DNA of 64,000 nucleotides from Pseudorhodobacter sp. MZDSW-24AT (GCF_002794355.1 NZ_PGOI01000008.1:372001-436000), one strand, 5' to 3'; numbered from the stretch's first letter, positions 33,835-42,711 are shown. Notes: generated by a model from the letters alone, not told the origin. Numbers and translations are program-made.

Positions 33835-34797
33835 ATGCGCGCTTGGCAGATCGACAGCCTGACCACCCCCGCCCGCCTGTGCGACGTGCCGATGCCGGAG
33901 CCGCGCCACGGTCAGGCGCTGTTGCGCATTCACGCCTGTGCGCTGAACTTCGCCGATCTCTTGATGGCAAAGGGCCAGTATCAATCCAAACCGCCGCTGC
34001 CTTTCACCCCCGGCCTCGAACTGGCCGGAGAGGTGGTGGCGCTTGGCCCCGACACCACTGGCCCCGCCCCCGGCACCCGCGTCGCCTGCTATGCCGGGCA
34101 CGGCGGCTTGGCCGATTACGGCACCTTCCCCGTGGACCGGCTGATCCCGATCCCCGATTCCATGCCCTATGACCACGCCGCGGCCTTCCTGATCGCCTAC
34201 GGCACCTCGCATCTCGCGCTCTGGCACAAGGCGCGCCTACAACCGGGGGAAACCCTGCTGGTCACCGGGGCCGCAGGCGGCGTCGGCCTCACCGCGGTCG
34301 AGATCGGCAAACGCATGGGGGCCCGCGTCATCGCCACCGCGCGCGGGGCCGAGAAACTGGCCGTCGCCCGCGCCGCAGGGGCCGATCACTTGATCGACAG
34401 CGACGCGCCCGACCTGAAAGACCAGCTCAAGGCGCTCGGCGGGGTCGATGTCACTTATGACGCCGTCGGCGGCGCAGGTTTTGACGCCGCCCTGCGCGCC
34501 ACGCGGCCCGATGGCCGTATCCTCTGTATCGGCTTTGCCGGGGGGGACGTGCCCAAACCCGCCGCCAATATCCTCTTGGTCAAGAATATCTCGGTCATCG
34601 GCTTCTGGTGGGGGGCCTACCTCGACTTCGCCCCGCATCTGGTGACCCAAAGCCTCACCACCCTGATGGGCTGGTATGAAACCGGCGGCCTGCGCCCTCA
34701 CATCTCCCACCACCTGCCACTCGACGCCCTCCCCGAAGGCCTCGCCCTGCTGCAAGAGCGCAAGGCGACGGGCAAGGTGGTCATCCAGATCGGCTGA
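33835..34797 (+). CDS. NADPH:quinone oxidoreductase family protein
   Basis: This 320-aa medium-chain dehydrogenase/reductase lacks the zinc ligands of alcohol dehydrogenases and resembles quinone oxidoreductase (QOR/zeta-crystallin). The GroES-like N-terminal half includes NFADLLMAKGQYQ and PFTPGLELAGEVVALGP. The nucleotide-binding loop is VTGAAGGVGLTAVEIGKRMG, and FWWGAYLDFAP lies in the C-terminal part. It probably reduces quinones or alpha,beta-unsaturated carbonyls with NADPH. The XRE gene is divergent. Confidence 0.9.
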   Translation: MRAWQIDSLTTPARLCDVPMPEPRHGQALLRIHACALNFADLLMAKGQYQSKPPLPFTPGLELAGEVVALGPDTTGPAPGTRVACYAGHGGLADYGTFPVDRLIPIPDSMPYDHAAAFLIAYGTSHLALWHKARLQPGETLLVTGAAGGVGLTAVEIGKRMGARVIATARGAEKLAVARAAGADHLIDSDAPDLKDQLKALGGVDVTYDAVGGAGFDAALRATRPDGRILCIGFAGGDVPKPAANILLVKNISVIGFWWGAYLDFAPHLVTQSLTTLMGWYETGGLRPHISHHLPLDALPEGLALLQERKATGKVVIQIG

Positions 34798-34886
34798 TCC
34801 CCCCGCCTTGCCCCCCCTTGCACCCCGTGGCGCTCCTTGCCACGATGGGGGCGCTGATCTTTTCCCCGTCCCGCAAAGGCCCCTGC

Positions 34887-35279
34887 ATGCTCGATATCAC
34901 CCATCTCGACCACCTTGTGCTCACGGTGGCCGATCTCGACAAAACCTGCGCCTTTTACGAAACCGTCCTTGGCTTTCAGGTGGTTACCTTTGGCCAAGGC
35001 CGCAAGGCGCTGGCCTTTGGCCATCAAAAGATCAACCTGCACCCGGCAGACCGCCCGTTTGACCCCAAGGCCCGCCACCCCACCCCCGGCTCGGCCGATC
35101 TGTGCCTGATCACCACGCGCCCGCTCGACAGCGTCATCGCCCATCTGGCCCGCACCGGCACCACGATCGAGGACGGACCCGTCGCCCGCACCGGGGCCAC
35201 CGGGCCGATCACCTCTGTCTATATCCGCGATCCCGACCACAATCTGATCGAAATCGCCCGCTACGACAGCCAAGCCTAA
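34887..35279 (+). CDS. VOC family (glyoxalase/bleomycin resistance-like) protein
   Basis: This 130-aa protein has two beta-alpha-beta-beta-beta modules of the vicinal oxygen chelate fold: LDHLVLTVADLDKTCAFYET with FGHQKINLHP in the first, and DLCLITTRP with VYIRDPDHNLIEIARY in the second. His9, Glu/His positions in INLHP and the final Glu could bind metal. Substrate unknown. Its stop codon overlaps the stop of the convergent DUF1203 gene. Confidence 0.88.
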   Translation: MLDITHLDHLVLTVADLDKTCAFYETVLGFQVVTFGQGRKALAFGHQKINLHPADRPFDPKARHPTPGSADLCLITTRPLDSVIAHLARTGTTIEDGPVARTGATGPITSVYIRDPDHNLIEIARYDSQA

Positions 35280-35764
35280 GAAAGGCCTTCTGCCGCATCC
35301 GCCCGCACGATCCGCGCCTGAAAGCAATTGTTCCGCGCCGAGCGCACATCGACAAAGCAGATCTCATCCCGCGCGAGCAGCGACGCCGCATAGGACTCGA
35401 TCTGGTCCCTTGGCACCACCTTGCCCGTGCCATAGCGGATGCGCTGATCCGCCGTATAGCCCTTGAGCAGATAGTCCGCGCTGTCCAGTGCGGGCGGCAA
35501 GCCCTCGCCTGCCCAAGCCGCGCAGTCTTGCGCGCACAGAAAGATCGGCCCTGTCTCGGCATAGGGCTGCACTGCGTCAAACGGCCGATAGGCCAGCACC
35601 AGCATCCCCGCCCCTTTCGGCACATGGTCCAGACAGTGGCGGCATGGGGAGCCGCCACCTTCCGACACCGTCACCTCGGGCGCGCAGCCATAGGCATCGG
35701 GGCCGCCGTCCCGCAGCCTTTGCGCCACCGCTGTCGACACCCCCAGAAATCTGATCCGCGCCAT
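35276..35764 (-). CDS. DUF1203 domain-containing protein
   Basis: This 162-aa protein matches the DUF1203 pattern: IRFLGVSTAVAQRLRDGGPD at the start, GGSPCRHCLDHVPKGAGMLVLAYRPF, and DEICFVDVRSARNNCFQARI near the end. The CRHC pair could bind metal. The function of the family is unknown. Its stop overlaps that of the VOC gene, so the two transcripts converge with no spacer. Confidence 0.85.
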   Translation of the reverse strand: MARIRFLGVSTAVAQRLRDGGPDAYGCAPEVTVSEGGGSPCRHCLDHVPKGAGMLVLAYRPFDAVQPYAETGPIFLCAQDCAAWAGEGLPPALDSADYLLKGYTADQRIRYGTGKVVPRDQIESYAASLLARDEICFVDVRSARNNCFQARIVRADAAEGLS

Positions 35765-35852
35765 GGTTCCCCTCCTTGTCGTGCCAGCAAGGATTCCCCA
35801 AGCGCCCCGCGCGCCTCAATCCGCTTCTTGCGCATTCGCGCGGCGACAGGCC

Positions 35853-36728
35853 TCACCCTGCCGCGCGCACCACGCCGCGCGCCTGATAGGCGCGCTGGAT
35901 CATGGCCGCCATCTCCAGCACCACCGGGCTGTGCGCCGGGTCGGCGACATACAGGTTCACCTTCATGCGCTGCAATTCCGGCAAGGCGCCGCCATGGCTC
36001 ACCCGCTCCACATAGGGCGGCTCCGACCCGGCCAGCACCGTATGCACCGCCAGATCGGCGCTCACGCTCGCCTCGATGGTGCGGGTGCTGTCGCTCTCCA
36101 CCGCCATCTGCCACGGCACCCCCGCCCGGTCCAGCGCGGCCTGCACCCCCTGCCGGAAGATGCAATTGTGCTCATAAGCCAGCTTCAAGGGCCGCCCCTT
36201 CCACGCCACACCCCCCGGCGCCCCCACCCAGACCAAGGGCAGCTCGGCCAGCGTCACCCCGCCCGGATCGACCAAATCCTCGGTGGTCAGGATGATGTCA
36301 CACTCCCCCCGGCCAAATTGCGCCTTGAGCACCCGCGTGAAGCTCGAAATCAGCGACACCTTCATCCGCGGATAGCTGCGCGCGAAATGCTGCAAGACCT
36401 GCGGGATCACCGGATAGACAATGTCATGCGGCACCCCCAGCACCACTTCGCCCTCATGCGGGTCGCGCGTCAGCCGCTCCATCACCTCATCGTTTAAGGC
36501 CAGCATCCGCCGCGCATAGCCCAACAGCTGTTCCCCCGCCGCCGTCAGCGCCACCTGCCGGCCCGAGCGGTCCAGCACCTCCACCCCCAGCATCTCCTCC
36601 AGCCGCTTGATCTGCATCGACACCGCCGATTGCGTCAGGTTCAAAAAGCCCGAGGCGCGGGTCACCCCCCCGGCATCGGCCACCGCCACGAAAGACCGCA
36701 AGGCGGTCAGGTCCAGATTGCGCGCCAC
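35853..36728 (-). CDS. LysR-family transcriptional regulator
   Basis: From GTG 36728 this encodes 291 aa. The N-terminal winged helix-turn-helix (LTALRSFVAVADAGGVTRAS, then NLTQSAVSMQIKRLEEMLG) is followed by a substrate-binding domain from about 90 (GEVVLGVPHDIVYPVIPQVL). The GTG is favoured by an AAGGA upstream; an ATG at 36761 would add 11 residues. It is divergent from the DUF1127 gene and so is a candidate regulator of it. The effector is unknown. Confidence 0.9.
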   Translation of the reverse strand: MARNLDLTALRSFVAVADAGGVTRASGFLNLTQSAVSMQIKRLEEMLGVEVLDRSGRQVALTAAGEQLLGYARRMLALNDEVMERLTRDPHEGEVVLGVPHDIVYPVIPQVLQHFARSYPRMKVSLISSFTRVLKAQFGRGECDIILTTEDLVDPGGVTLAELPLVWVGAPGGVAWKGRPLKLAYEHNCIFRQGVQAALDRAGVPWQMAVESDSTRTIEASVSADLAVHTVLAGSEPPYVERVSHGGALPELQRMKVNLYVADPAHSPVVLEMAAMIQRAYQARGVVRAAG

Positions 36729-36872
36729 ATCACATTCCTTGATGCCAGACTTCAAAAGCATTCACTTTTCTAATGTCGCTGATTCGCCTATATCCGGCAA
36801 GTGCCCAAACCCTTGGGCAAGTGCGATGGCGCAGCCCGCCTCGCACCGCTGTTCATCCTGAAAGGAAAGACC

Positions 36873-37115
36873 ATGTTTGCCTCGCTCCACACCGCAACAC
36901 TCGCCACCCGGCGCGTGCAGTCGGCTGGACGCGCTCCGCGCCTTCTTGCGCTCGTGCAGGCGGCCCTCGCCGCCCACCGCCAGCGCCAGTTTCTTGCCCG
37001 CCTCGACGACCGCACGCTGGCCGACATCGGCCTCACCCGCGATCAGGCCCTGACCGAGGCCGAACGCCCGATGTGGGACATTCCCGCCAACTGGAACGGC
37101 CGCATCCTCGCCTGA
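36873..37115 (+). CDS. DUF1127 small protein
   Basis: This 80-aa basic protein has the DUF1127 signature in its C-terminal half (HRQRQFLARLDDRTLADIGL, then TRDQA) and ends with WDIPANWNGRIL. A GAAAGGAAAG ribosome-binding site precedes ATG 36873. DUF1127 proteins are abundant in alphaproteobacteria; one in Rhodobacter sphaeroides (CcaF1) is an RNA-binding protein involved in sRNA maturation. Whether this copy does the same is inference. It is divergent from the LysR regulator. Confidence 0.87.
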   Translation: MFASLHTATLATRRVQSAGRAPRLLALVQAALAAHRQRQFLARLDDRTLADIGLTRDQALTEAERPMWDIPANWNGRILA

Positions 37116-37152
37116 TCGGCCCAAGGACCCGGCACCCGATGCCGGACTGCGA

Positions 37153-37171
37153 CGAAAAAGCCGCTTTTTCG
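37153..37171. terminator. Short hairpin after the DUF1127 gene
   Basis: CGAAAAAG-CCG-CTTTTTCG forms a perfect 8-bp stem with a T-run in the right arm, 38 nt past the DUF1127 stop. It resembles in style the small hairpins at 13531 and 26982 and may end the DUF1127 transcript. Confidence 0.45.
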
Positions 37172-37194
37172 GCACAGGTTTGGCCCGGAAATCC

Positions 37195-37223
37195 TTGAAT
37201 TCAGCCGCAGCCTTCCCGATATT
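37195..37223 (+). promoter_or_regulatory. Possible promoter of the BAX-inhibitor-1 gene
   Basis: TTGAAT (37195) and GATATT (37218) are separated by 17 nt and lie 64 nt before the start codon. The fit to a sigma-70 promoter is moderate. Confidence 0.35.
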
Positions 37224-37286
37224 GACCCCATAAATCCTGCGCGGACGAACCGCGCAGGGCACGGGGTAACTATCGGAGGCTTTCAC

Positions 37287-38009
37287 ATGGCTGACTATAC
37301 AACGATCCGTACAGCCGGCGCAGGTGTCCGCGCCGCTCAGATCGACGAGGGCCTGCGCGCCCATATGAACAAGGTTTACGGGCTGATGTCCGTCGCCATG
37401 GTGCTCACCGGCGGCGTCGCCTGGGCTGTTGGCACCAATGACGCGATGATCGCGGCCATCTTTGGCACGCCCGTGAAGTGGCTGGTGATGTTTGCCCCGC
37501 TGATCATGGTCTTCGCCTTCAGCGCCATGATCAACCGCCTCTCGGCCGCGGCAGCGCAGCTGTTCTTCTACACCTTCGCCGCGCTGATGGGTCTGTCGAT
37601 CAGCTTCATCTTCGCCGTCTACACCGGCGTGTCGATCGCACAAACCTTCTTCGCCACGGCGATCGCCTTCGCCAGCCTCTCGCTGTACGGCTACACCACC
37701 AAGCGTGACCTGTCGGGCATGGGCACCTTCCTGATGATGGGTCTGATCGGCCTGATCGTCGCCTCGATCGTGAACATCTTCATGGCCTCCTCGGCCCTGC
37801 AGTTCGCGATCTCGGTGATCGGTATCCTGATCTTCGCAGGCCTCACCGCCTATGACACGCAAAGCATCAAGAACGAATATGTGCAGCACGCCGCTGCGAT
37901 GGATCAGGAATGGCTGGGCAAGTCGGCCATCATGGGGGCCCTGCGCCTCTACCTCGACTTCATCAACATGTTCATGTTCCTGCTGCAATTCATGGGCAAC
38001 CGCGAATAA
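37287..38009 (+). CDS. Bax inhibitor-1/YccA family membrane protein
   Basis: This 240-aa protein has a cytoplasmic N-terminus (MADYTTIRTAGAGVRAAQID) and about seven hydrophobic helices. The family fold is seen in HMNKVYGLMSVAMVLTGGVA, AVYTGVSIAQTFFATAIAF and FAGLTAYDTQSIKNEY, the last being a hallmark of the YccA/BI-1 family. Family members are proton-sensitive channels or modulators of FtsH-type membrane proteolysis. TATCGGAGG upstream gives a good ribosome-binding site. A clear terminator follows at 38037. Confidence 0.93.
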   Translation: MADYTTIRTAGAGVRAAQIDEGLRAHMNKVYGLMSVAMVLTGGVAWAVGTNDAMIAAIFGTPVKWLVMFAPLIMVFAFSAMINRLSAAAAQLFFYTFAALMGLSISFIFAVYTGVSIAQTFFATAIAFASLSLYGYTTKRDLSGMGTFLMMGLIGLIVASIVNIFMASSALQFAISVIGILIFAGLTAYDTQSIKNEYVQHAAAMDQEWLGKSAIMGALRLYLDFINMFMFLLQFMGNRE

Positions 38010-38036
38010 GCGCAAAGCGCACAGACGTGACCGACT

Positions 38037-38060
38037 GGGCCGCCTCCGGGCGGCCCTTTT
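38037..38060 (+). terminator. Rho-independent terminator of the BAX-inhibitor-1 gene
   Basis: GGGCCGCC-TCCG-GGCGGCCC followed by TTTT lies 28 nt past the stop codon. The compact GC stem and T tract are typical. Confidence 0.8.
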
Positions 38061-38141
38061 CATGCGCGCGCCCCTTTTCTGGCACGCGCCCCCGCCCTGC
38101 CAGCGCCGCTTTTGCCCCAAAGGCCGGGCCGGCGCCCCGCT

Positions 38142-38681
38142 CTACCGAGGCGGCACCGACCGGGCAAAGCCATCCACGAAACGCGCCACTTCCGCCGGGG
38201 ATTGCAGCCGCACCCGGGCCTTGCCGTCCGGCACCCGGTCCCACAGCCGCTGCAACCCTGCACGGGCGCTGTGCCGCGTGCGCCAGATGAAGCGCCAGAA
38301 CGGCAGCGTCTCGCGGTGAAAGCCCTCAGGGCAGTCTGGTGGCAAGTCGGGCCGGTTGCGGCCATGCCAGCGCAGACTGCGCCCGAGCACGCGCATCAGG
38401 CGCCGCCCCACCGGCACATCCAGCCAGATCAACATCTGCGCACGGTCAAGACGGGTGTTCCACGTGGCGGAATGCCCGCCCTCGAAGATCCAGGCCTCTC
38501 CCGCCTCCACCACATGGCACAGCCGCGTCTTCTCGTCGCGCGGCCGCTCCACCCAGCCGGGCATCCAGTGAATATGGTCGATATGCACCACCGGCAAACC
38601 CGTGCGCGCCCCCAACATGCGGGCCAGCGTCGACTTGCCCGATCCCGGTTGCCCGACAATCATGATCCGCTGCACCGCCAC
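38142..38681 (-). CDS. P-loop kinase-like protein (adenylate kinase/topology-modulation type)
   Basis: This 179-aa protein starts MAVQRIMIVGQPGSGKSTLA with Walker A GQPGSGKST at residues 10-18. HIDHIHWMPGW and an EGGHSATW stretch follow, as in small P-loop kinases related to shikimate/adenylate kinase and the so-called DNA topology modulation protein FlaR. The lid region is arginine-rich (RSLRWHGRNRPDLPP). Substrate unknown. It is downstream of rpmG on the same strand but beyond the rpmG terminator. Confidence 0.82.
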   Translation of the reverse strand: MAVQRIMIVGQPGSGKSTLARMLGARTGLPVVHIDHIHWMPGWVERPRDEKTRLCHVVEAGEAWIFEGGHSATWNTRLDRAQMLIWLDVPVGRRLMRVLGRSLRWHGRNRPDLPPDCPEGFHRETLPFWRFIWRTRHSARAGLQRLWDRVPDGKARVRLQSPAEVARFVDGFARSVPPR

Positions 38682-38742
38682 GGGATCTTCCCTTTCCTTG
38701 CCCCGCGCGGCTCCGGTCCCCGATCTGTCGCGCGTCCGAAAT

Positions 38743-38769
38743 GCAAAAGGCCGCCCAAAGGCGGCCTTC
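38743..38769 (-). terminator. Rho-independent terminator of rpmG
   Basis: Read on the minus strand, AAGGCCGCC-TTTG-GGCGGCCTTTT forms a GC-rich stem ending in a T-run, 21 nt after the rpmG stop. Confidence 0.85.
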
Positions 38770-38789
38770 AGACAAAAGACAGCAGGATC

Positions 38790-38957
38790 TTACTTGATCT
38801 TGCCTTCCTTGTATTCCACATGCTCCCGCTTCACGGGATCGTATTTGCGGACCGTCATCTTCTCGGTCATGGTCCGGGCATTCTTCTTGGTCACATAGAA
38901 GTGCCCGGTGCCAGCCGTCGAGTTCAGACGGATCTTGATCGTCGCCGGTTTGGCCAT
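38790..38957 (-). CDS. rpmG: 50S ribosomal protein L33
   Basis: This 55-aa protein is too short for many gene finders but is unmistakable: [34 protein letters not shown] and [16 protein letters not shown]. It is the cysteine-free form of L33, so it needs no zinc. It is a monocistronic gene with its own terminator and a GGAGAG ribosome-binding site just upstream. Confidence 0.97.
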   Translation of the reverse strand: MAKPATIKIRLNSTAGTGHFYVTKKNARTMTEKMTVRKYDPVKREHVEYKEGKIK

Positions 38958-39268
38958 AGTCGTCTCTCCTGCATCGGGGAAACACCGTTGCCCCGCGAAA
39001 TCCTTGAAGCCCGCCTTTTACCCGTGCCCCAGTCAGAGTCAACACGCAAACAGACCCAAAGCGCGAATTCTGCGCGCAAAACGCACAAGCCCCGGACTTG
39101 CCCCCGGCAACCCTGCCCCACCCGGTGAAAAAGAGCCTCCGGCGGGGATATTTAAGAACAGATGACACTCATCAAGAACACGCACCAGGGCTGTCATCTG
39201 TTCTTAAATATCCTGGGGGTGAGGCGAAGCCGAGGGGGCAAAGCCCCCTGACACCGGTTGGGATAATG
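38958..39268. other. Gap between rpmG and rnpB, mostly repeat and promoter
   Basis: This 311-nt stretch contains the rpmG promoter region (38958-39120) and a long inverted-repeat element (39146-39253). I see no gene in it. Confidence 0.6.
39146..39253. repeat. Long inverted repeat plus GC hairpin downstream of rnpB
   Basis: GGATATTTAAGAACAGATGA (39146 on) and its reverse complement ending at 39213 form a perfect inverted repeat of about 22 bp with a loop of about 24 nt. A GGGGGC-AAA-GCCCCC hairpin follows (39234-39248). Half copies occur at 32154 and 44331. The element lies just past the 3' end of rnpB and could end its transcript. Confidence 0.7.
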
Positions 39269-39726
39269 CGCGCGGACGGCCTGTAAGCCGGATTCTGTCC
39301 AAGGCCCCCCTCTTGCGACGGGCGCCTCTGGATGACCATTCCTCTGCCACATCTGTTGCCAGATGCAGTCAAGCTGCCAACCCGGGCCTCTGGGCTGAAG
39401 CGTCCCTGTGGAGGTCTCTGCTGTCGCCTTCCGCTTGCGCGTCAGACAGGCGCAGACCTTTCCACACGAGGCCCCTATTCGGCATTGCTCCGGGTGGGGC
39501 TTGCCGTGCCGGTCCTGTTGCCAGTCCCGCGGTGGGCTTTTACCCCACCGTTTCACCTGTTCCCTGCCACGCCAAAGGCGAACCTTCGCGAACAGCAGGG
39601 AAGTCTGTTCTCTGTGGCGCTTTCCCTGGGGTTGCCCCCGCCGGGCGTTACCCGGCACCCTTGCTTCATGGAGTCCGGACTTTCCTCGAAGGGTCGCCCC
39701 CCCGCGATCATCCAGCCATCCGCGCG
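39269..39726 (-). ncRNA. rnpB: RNase P RNA (bacterial type A)
   Basis: Read on the minus strand, the segment contains the conserved CRI core GAGGAAAGTCCGGACTCC, the universal 3' ACAGAATCCGGCTTACAGGC, and terminal sequences that pair as helix P1 (CGCGCGGA with TCCGCGCG). The RNA is the catalytic subunit of RNase P, which removes 5' leaders from pre-tRNA. Length is about 458 nt; the exact ends are inferred from P1 pairing. Its 5' end lies only 9 nt after the stop codon of the amidase gene on the same strand. Confidence 0.95.
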
Positions 39727-39735
39727 ATGCGGGGC

Positions 39736-40410
39736 TTACGCTGGCGCGGGCGGGGCGTCAACGCCAAAGCGCAGGGCAAGGTTGGCCGCCATCGCCGCAT
39801 CCAGCGGCGTCACCGGTCCCACCGCTCCGGGCCGAAAGCGCAGGCGGAAGGCCTGTAGCAGCGTCTCGAGCGGCAGCGGCGGATAGCCGAAGCGGCAGGC
39901 CGCAGCCGCGAAATCGCCCGGGTCCGCGCCTTCCCCGGCCTCGGGCCAGACCGACAGCCCGCCCCGCGCCAACCTGCGCCAGTCAAAGCGCGGGCCCGGA
40001 TCGGATTTGCGCGTGGGCGCCATGTCGGAATGCCCGATCACCCGCTGCGCCGGAATGGCCCAGCGCGCCATGATCTCGGCCAGCAGCCGCTCCAGCGCAT
40101 CCATCTGCGGCGCGGCGAAAGGCTCCGCGCCACGATTGTCCAGCTCGATCCCGATGGAATGGCTGTTCACATCCTCCAGCCCGGCCCAAGCGCCCGCGCC
40201 AGCGTGCCACGCGCGGTCAGCCTCGTCCACCAGCGCCTCCACCGCGCCTTGGCGCGCGATCAGCCAATGCGCCGAGACCTCGGCCGCCGGGTCACACAAA
40301 CGCGCCCGCGCCGCCGCGCAGCTTTCCATCGCGGTGTAATGGATCACGATCAGCGACGGCCGCACCCCGCCCCGCCGCGGGCCGAAGTTCGGCGACGGCA
40401 GGGCCGCCAT
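39736..40410 (-). CDS. N-acetylmuramoyl-L-alanine amidase (Amidase_2, AmpD-like)
   Basis: This 224-aa zinc amidase has LIVIHYTAM (first zinc His), VSAHWLIARQG, VNSHSIGIELDNRG and IGHSDMAPTRKSDPG (last His and catalytic region), the order typical of AmpD-type amidases. No signal peptide is seen, fitting a cytosolic enzyme that recycles anhydro-muropeptides. A C-terminal segment (PLPLETLLQAFRLRFRPG) is the extension seen in AmiD-like forms. ATG 40410 is used; a longer frame overlaps the upstream lipoprotein gene. Confidence 0.92.
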   Translation of the reverse strand: MAALPSPNFGPRRGGVRPSLIVIHYTAMESCAAARARLCDPAAEVSAHWLIARQGAVEALVDEADRAWHAGAGAWAGLEDVNSHSIGIELDNRGAEPFAAPQMDALERLLAEIMARWAIPAQRVIGHSDMAPTRKSDPGPRFDWRRLARGGLSVWPEAGEGADPGDFAAAACRFGYPPLPLETLLQAFRLRFRPGAVGPVTPLDAAMAANLALRFGVDAPPAPA

Positions 40411-40412
40411 CC

Positions 40413-41180
40413 TCAGCGCAGGCGGTAGGGCGCCGGGTCCCAAGCGCAGGCATAGCCGTCCCCATCCGGGTCAAGGCCCAGCCGGTCGCGCTCGGGCCCG
40501 CCACGCTCCAGAAACGCCTCTTGCGCCAGATCCGGCGAGGCATAGGCCGCGCATTTCGCCGCCGTGTTGCCAACGCCAAAGCTGGAGCGCCGATAAAGCT
40601 GGGTGCCGCGAGGATGGTTGGTCGCCAGTGCATAATCCACGATGTTCGGCCCCAAGGCCCCCGGACGCACCGGCAAGGCGCCCGGCTGGATCACCTGATA
40701 TTGTGCCCGGTTGCGGTCGATCCGCGCGCGGTCGCTTTCAATCGTCTCGCGGCTGGACACCGCCTCGAAATCATTCTCGTCCGAGATCGCCACACTGCCG
40801 CCGCCGCCCAGCGCCGCAATCCGCGCCGCCTCGCCGGTTTCCTCGCGGATGCCCGCCGGTGCATTGCCGCGCGGCCGGTCACCACTCACGATGCCCCCCG
40901 GCGATGCGCCGATCACCGCACCCTGCGCAGGGCCAGATGCGGCACCAGCGGGCGAGGCTGGCGCAATCCCACCGCGCCCGTCGGCCCGGTCAATCGCCGC
41001 GCCGATCTGGTCGGGCGAAAAGCCCGGAGTCACGATCGGCTGCGCACGGCCCGCCGCCGCATCGCGTTCGCGCATATAGGAATTGTAATCCTGAAACCCG
41101 ACACCCGACCCGCTGTCCGGCACGGTCGGCGCGCAGGCCACAAGAGCCAAGGGCAAAAGCATCATCAGGGAAAGACGCAT
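40413..41180 (-). CDS. Lipoprotein with C-terminal excalibur calcium-binding domain
   Basis: This 255-aa protein has a lipoprotein signal (MRLSLMMLLPLALVAC, lipobox LVAC). A long low-complexity Gly/Ala/Pro middle follows. The excalibur-like motif is at the end: CAAYASPDLAQEAFLERGGP followed by DPDGDGYACAW, with the DxDxDG calcium loop and paired cysteines. The function is unknown, but such domains are surface-exposed. It ends 2 nt before the amidase start and is probably co-transcribed with it. Confidence 0.84.
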   Translation of the reverse strand: MRLSLMMLLPLALVACAPTVPDSGSGVGFQDYNSYMRERDAAAGRAQPIVTPGFSPDQIGAAIDRADGRGGIAPASPAGAASGPAQGAVIGASPGGIVSGDRPRGNAPAGIREETGEAARIAALGGGGSVAISDENDFEAVSSRETIESDRARIDRNRAQYQVIQPGALPVRPGALGPNIVDYALATNHPRGTQLYRRSSFGVGNTAAKCAAYASPDLAQEAFLERGGPERDRLGLDPDGDGYACAWDPAPYRLR

Positions 41181-41217
41181 GATCTGACAGACCCATTCAA
41201 GAATTCAGCGGCAGGAA

Positions 41218-42711
41218 CTACCACCATTTCGCAGGCTTGGCCACAAAACCCGCCGCGCGCTCCAGCACATAGGCGTGATTGAGCAAATCCGCCTCTTCCC
41301 ACGGCCGCCCGATCAGTTGCAGGCCCAAGGGCAGCCCCTTGGAATCCAGCCCCACCGGCACCGCCACCCCCGGCAGACCCGCAAGGTTCAGCGTCACCGT
41401 GAACACATCGTTGAGATACATCTCCACCGGGTCCGCCCCGCCCTGCTCGCCCAAGCCAAAGGCCGAAGACGGTGTGGTGGGCGCCAGAATCGCATCGATT
41501 CCGGCCGCAAAGGCCTGCTCGAAGTCGCGCTTGATCAGCGCCCGCACCTTGCGCGCACGGTTGTAATAGGCGTCGTAGAACCCTGCCGACAGCACATAGG
41601 TGCCCGCCATCACACGCCGCTGCACCTCGGGGCCAAAGCCTTCGGCGCGGGTCTTTTCATACATCTCGGTGATGCCATCGCCCTGCGCCAGCTTGGCGCG
41701 GTGGCCATAGCGCACCCCGTCATAGCGGGCGAGGTTGGAAGACGCCTCGGCCGGGGCGATGATGTAATAGGTGGGCAGCGCGTATTTCGCATGCGGCAGG
41801 CTGATATCGACGATCTCGGCCCCGGCATCGCGCAGCATGTCCATGCCGCGGTCCCACAGCGCCGCAATCTCGGCGGGCATCCCGTCCAGCCGGTATTCGC
41901 GCGGGATTCCGATCTTCTTGCCGCGAATGTCGGCGGTCAGCGCGGCTTCGAAATCCGGCACGGCCAGATCTGCGCTGGTCGAATCCTTCGCATCATGCCC
42001 AGCCATCGCCCCCAGCATGATCGCCGCATCGCGCACCGATTTGGTCATCGGCCCCGCCTGATCCAAGCTCGACGCATAGGCCACCACGCCCCAACGGCTC
42101 ACGCGCCCATAGGTCGGCTTGATGCCCGTGATCCCGCAAAACGCCGCAGGCTGGCGGATGGACCCGCCCGTGTCGGTCCCCGTCGCGGCAAGGCACAGAT
42201 CCGCAGCCACCGCCGCGGCCGAGCCACCCGACGATCCACCGGGAGTCAGCCGACGGTCATCCACCTTCCACGGGTTCACCGCAGGCCCATAGCACGAGGA
42301 TTCGTTCGACGACCCCATGGCGAATTCGTCCATGTTCAGCTTGCCAAGGCACACTGCCCCCGCCTCCCACAGCTTGGCCGTCACCGTCGATTCATATTCC
42401 GGCTTGAAGCCGCGCAGGATGTTCGACCCGGCCTGTGTCGGCACACCCTTCACCGCAAACAGATCCTTCACCCCCACCGGAATGCCGCACATCGCTGGGG
42501 CATCGCCCGCCGCGATCCGCGCATCCGCCGCCCGCGCCTGCTCCAGCGCCAGCTCCGGGGTCTTGTGCACAAAGGCGTTCAGCCCGTCGCCCGCATCCAT
42601 CGCCGTCAGGCAGGCCATCGTCAGATCGACAGCCGTCACCTCACCCTTGCGCAGCGCATCCCGCGCCGCCGCGATGGTCCATCCGTTGGCACCCGTCATA
42701 TCCACGCTCAT
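41218..42711 (-). CDS. gatA: Aspartyl/glutamyl-tRNA(Asn/Gln) amidotransferase subunit A
   Basis: This 497-aa amidase-signature protein supplies ammonia from glutamine for transamidation of Glu-tRNA(Gln). The Ser-cisSer-Lys triad is in [10 protein letters not shown] and [32 protein letters not shown] and [16 protein letters not shown] are also family-typical. The length is standard. It overlaps gatC by 4 nt. gatB is not in the window. Confidence 0.96.
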   Translation of the reverse strand: MSVDMTGANGWTIAAARDALRKGEVTAVDLTMACLTAMDAGDGLNAFVHKTPELALEQARAADARIAAGDAPAMCGIPVGVKDLFAVKGVPTQAGSNILRGFKPEYESTVTAKLWEAGAVCLGKLNMDEFAMGSSNESSCYGPAVNPWKVDDRRLTPGGSSGGSAAAVAADLCLAATGTDTGGSIRQPAAFCGITGIKPTYGRVSRWGVVAYASSLDQAGPMTKSVRDAAIMLGAMAGHDAKDSTSADLAVPDFEAALTADIRGKKIGIPREYRLDGMPAEIAALWDRGMDMLRDAGAEIVDISLPHAKYALPTYYIIAPAEASSNLARYDGVRYGHRAKLAQGDGITEMYEKTRAEGFGPEVQRRVMAGTYVLSAGFYDAYYNRARKVRALIKRDFEQAFAAGIDAILAPTTPSSAFGLGEQGGADPVEMYLNDVFTVTLNLAGLPGVAVPVGLDSKGLPLGLQLIGRPWEEADLLNHAYVLERAAGFVAKPAKWW

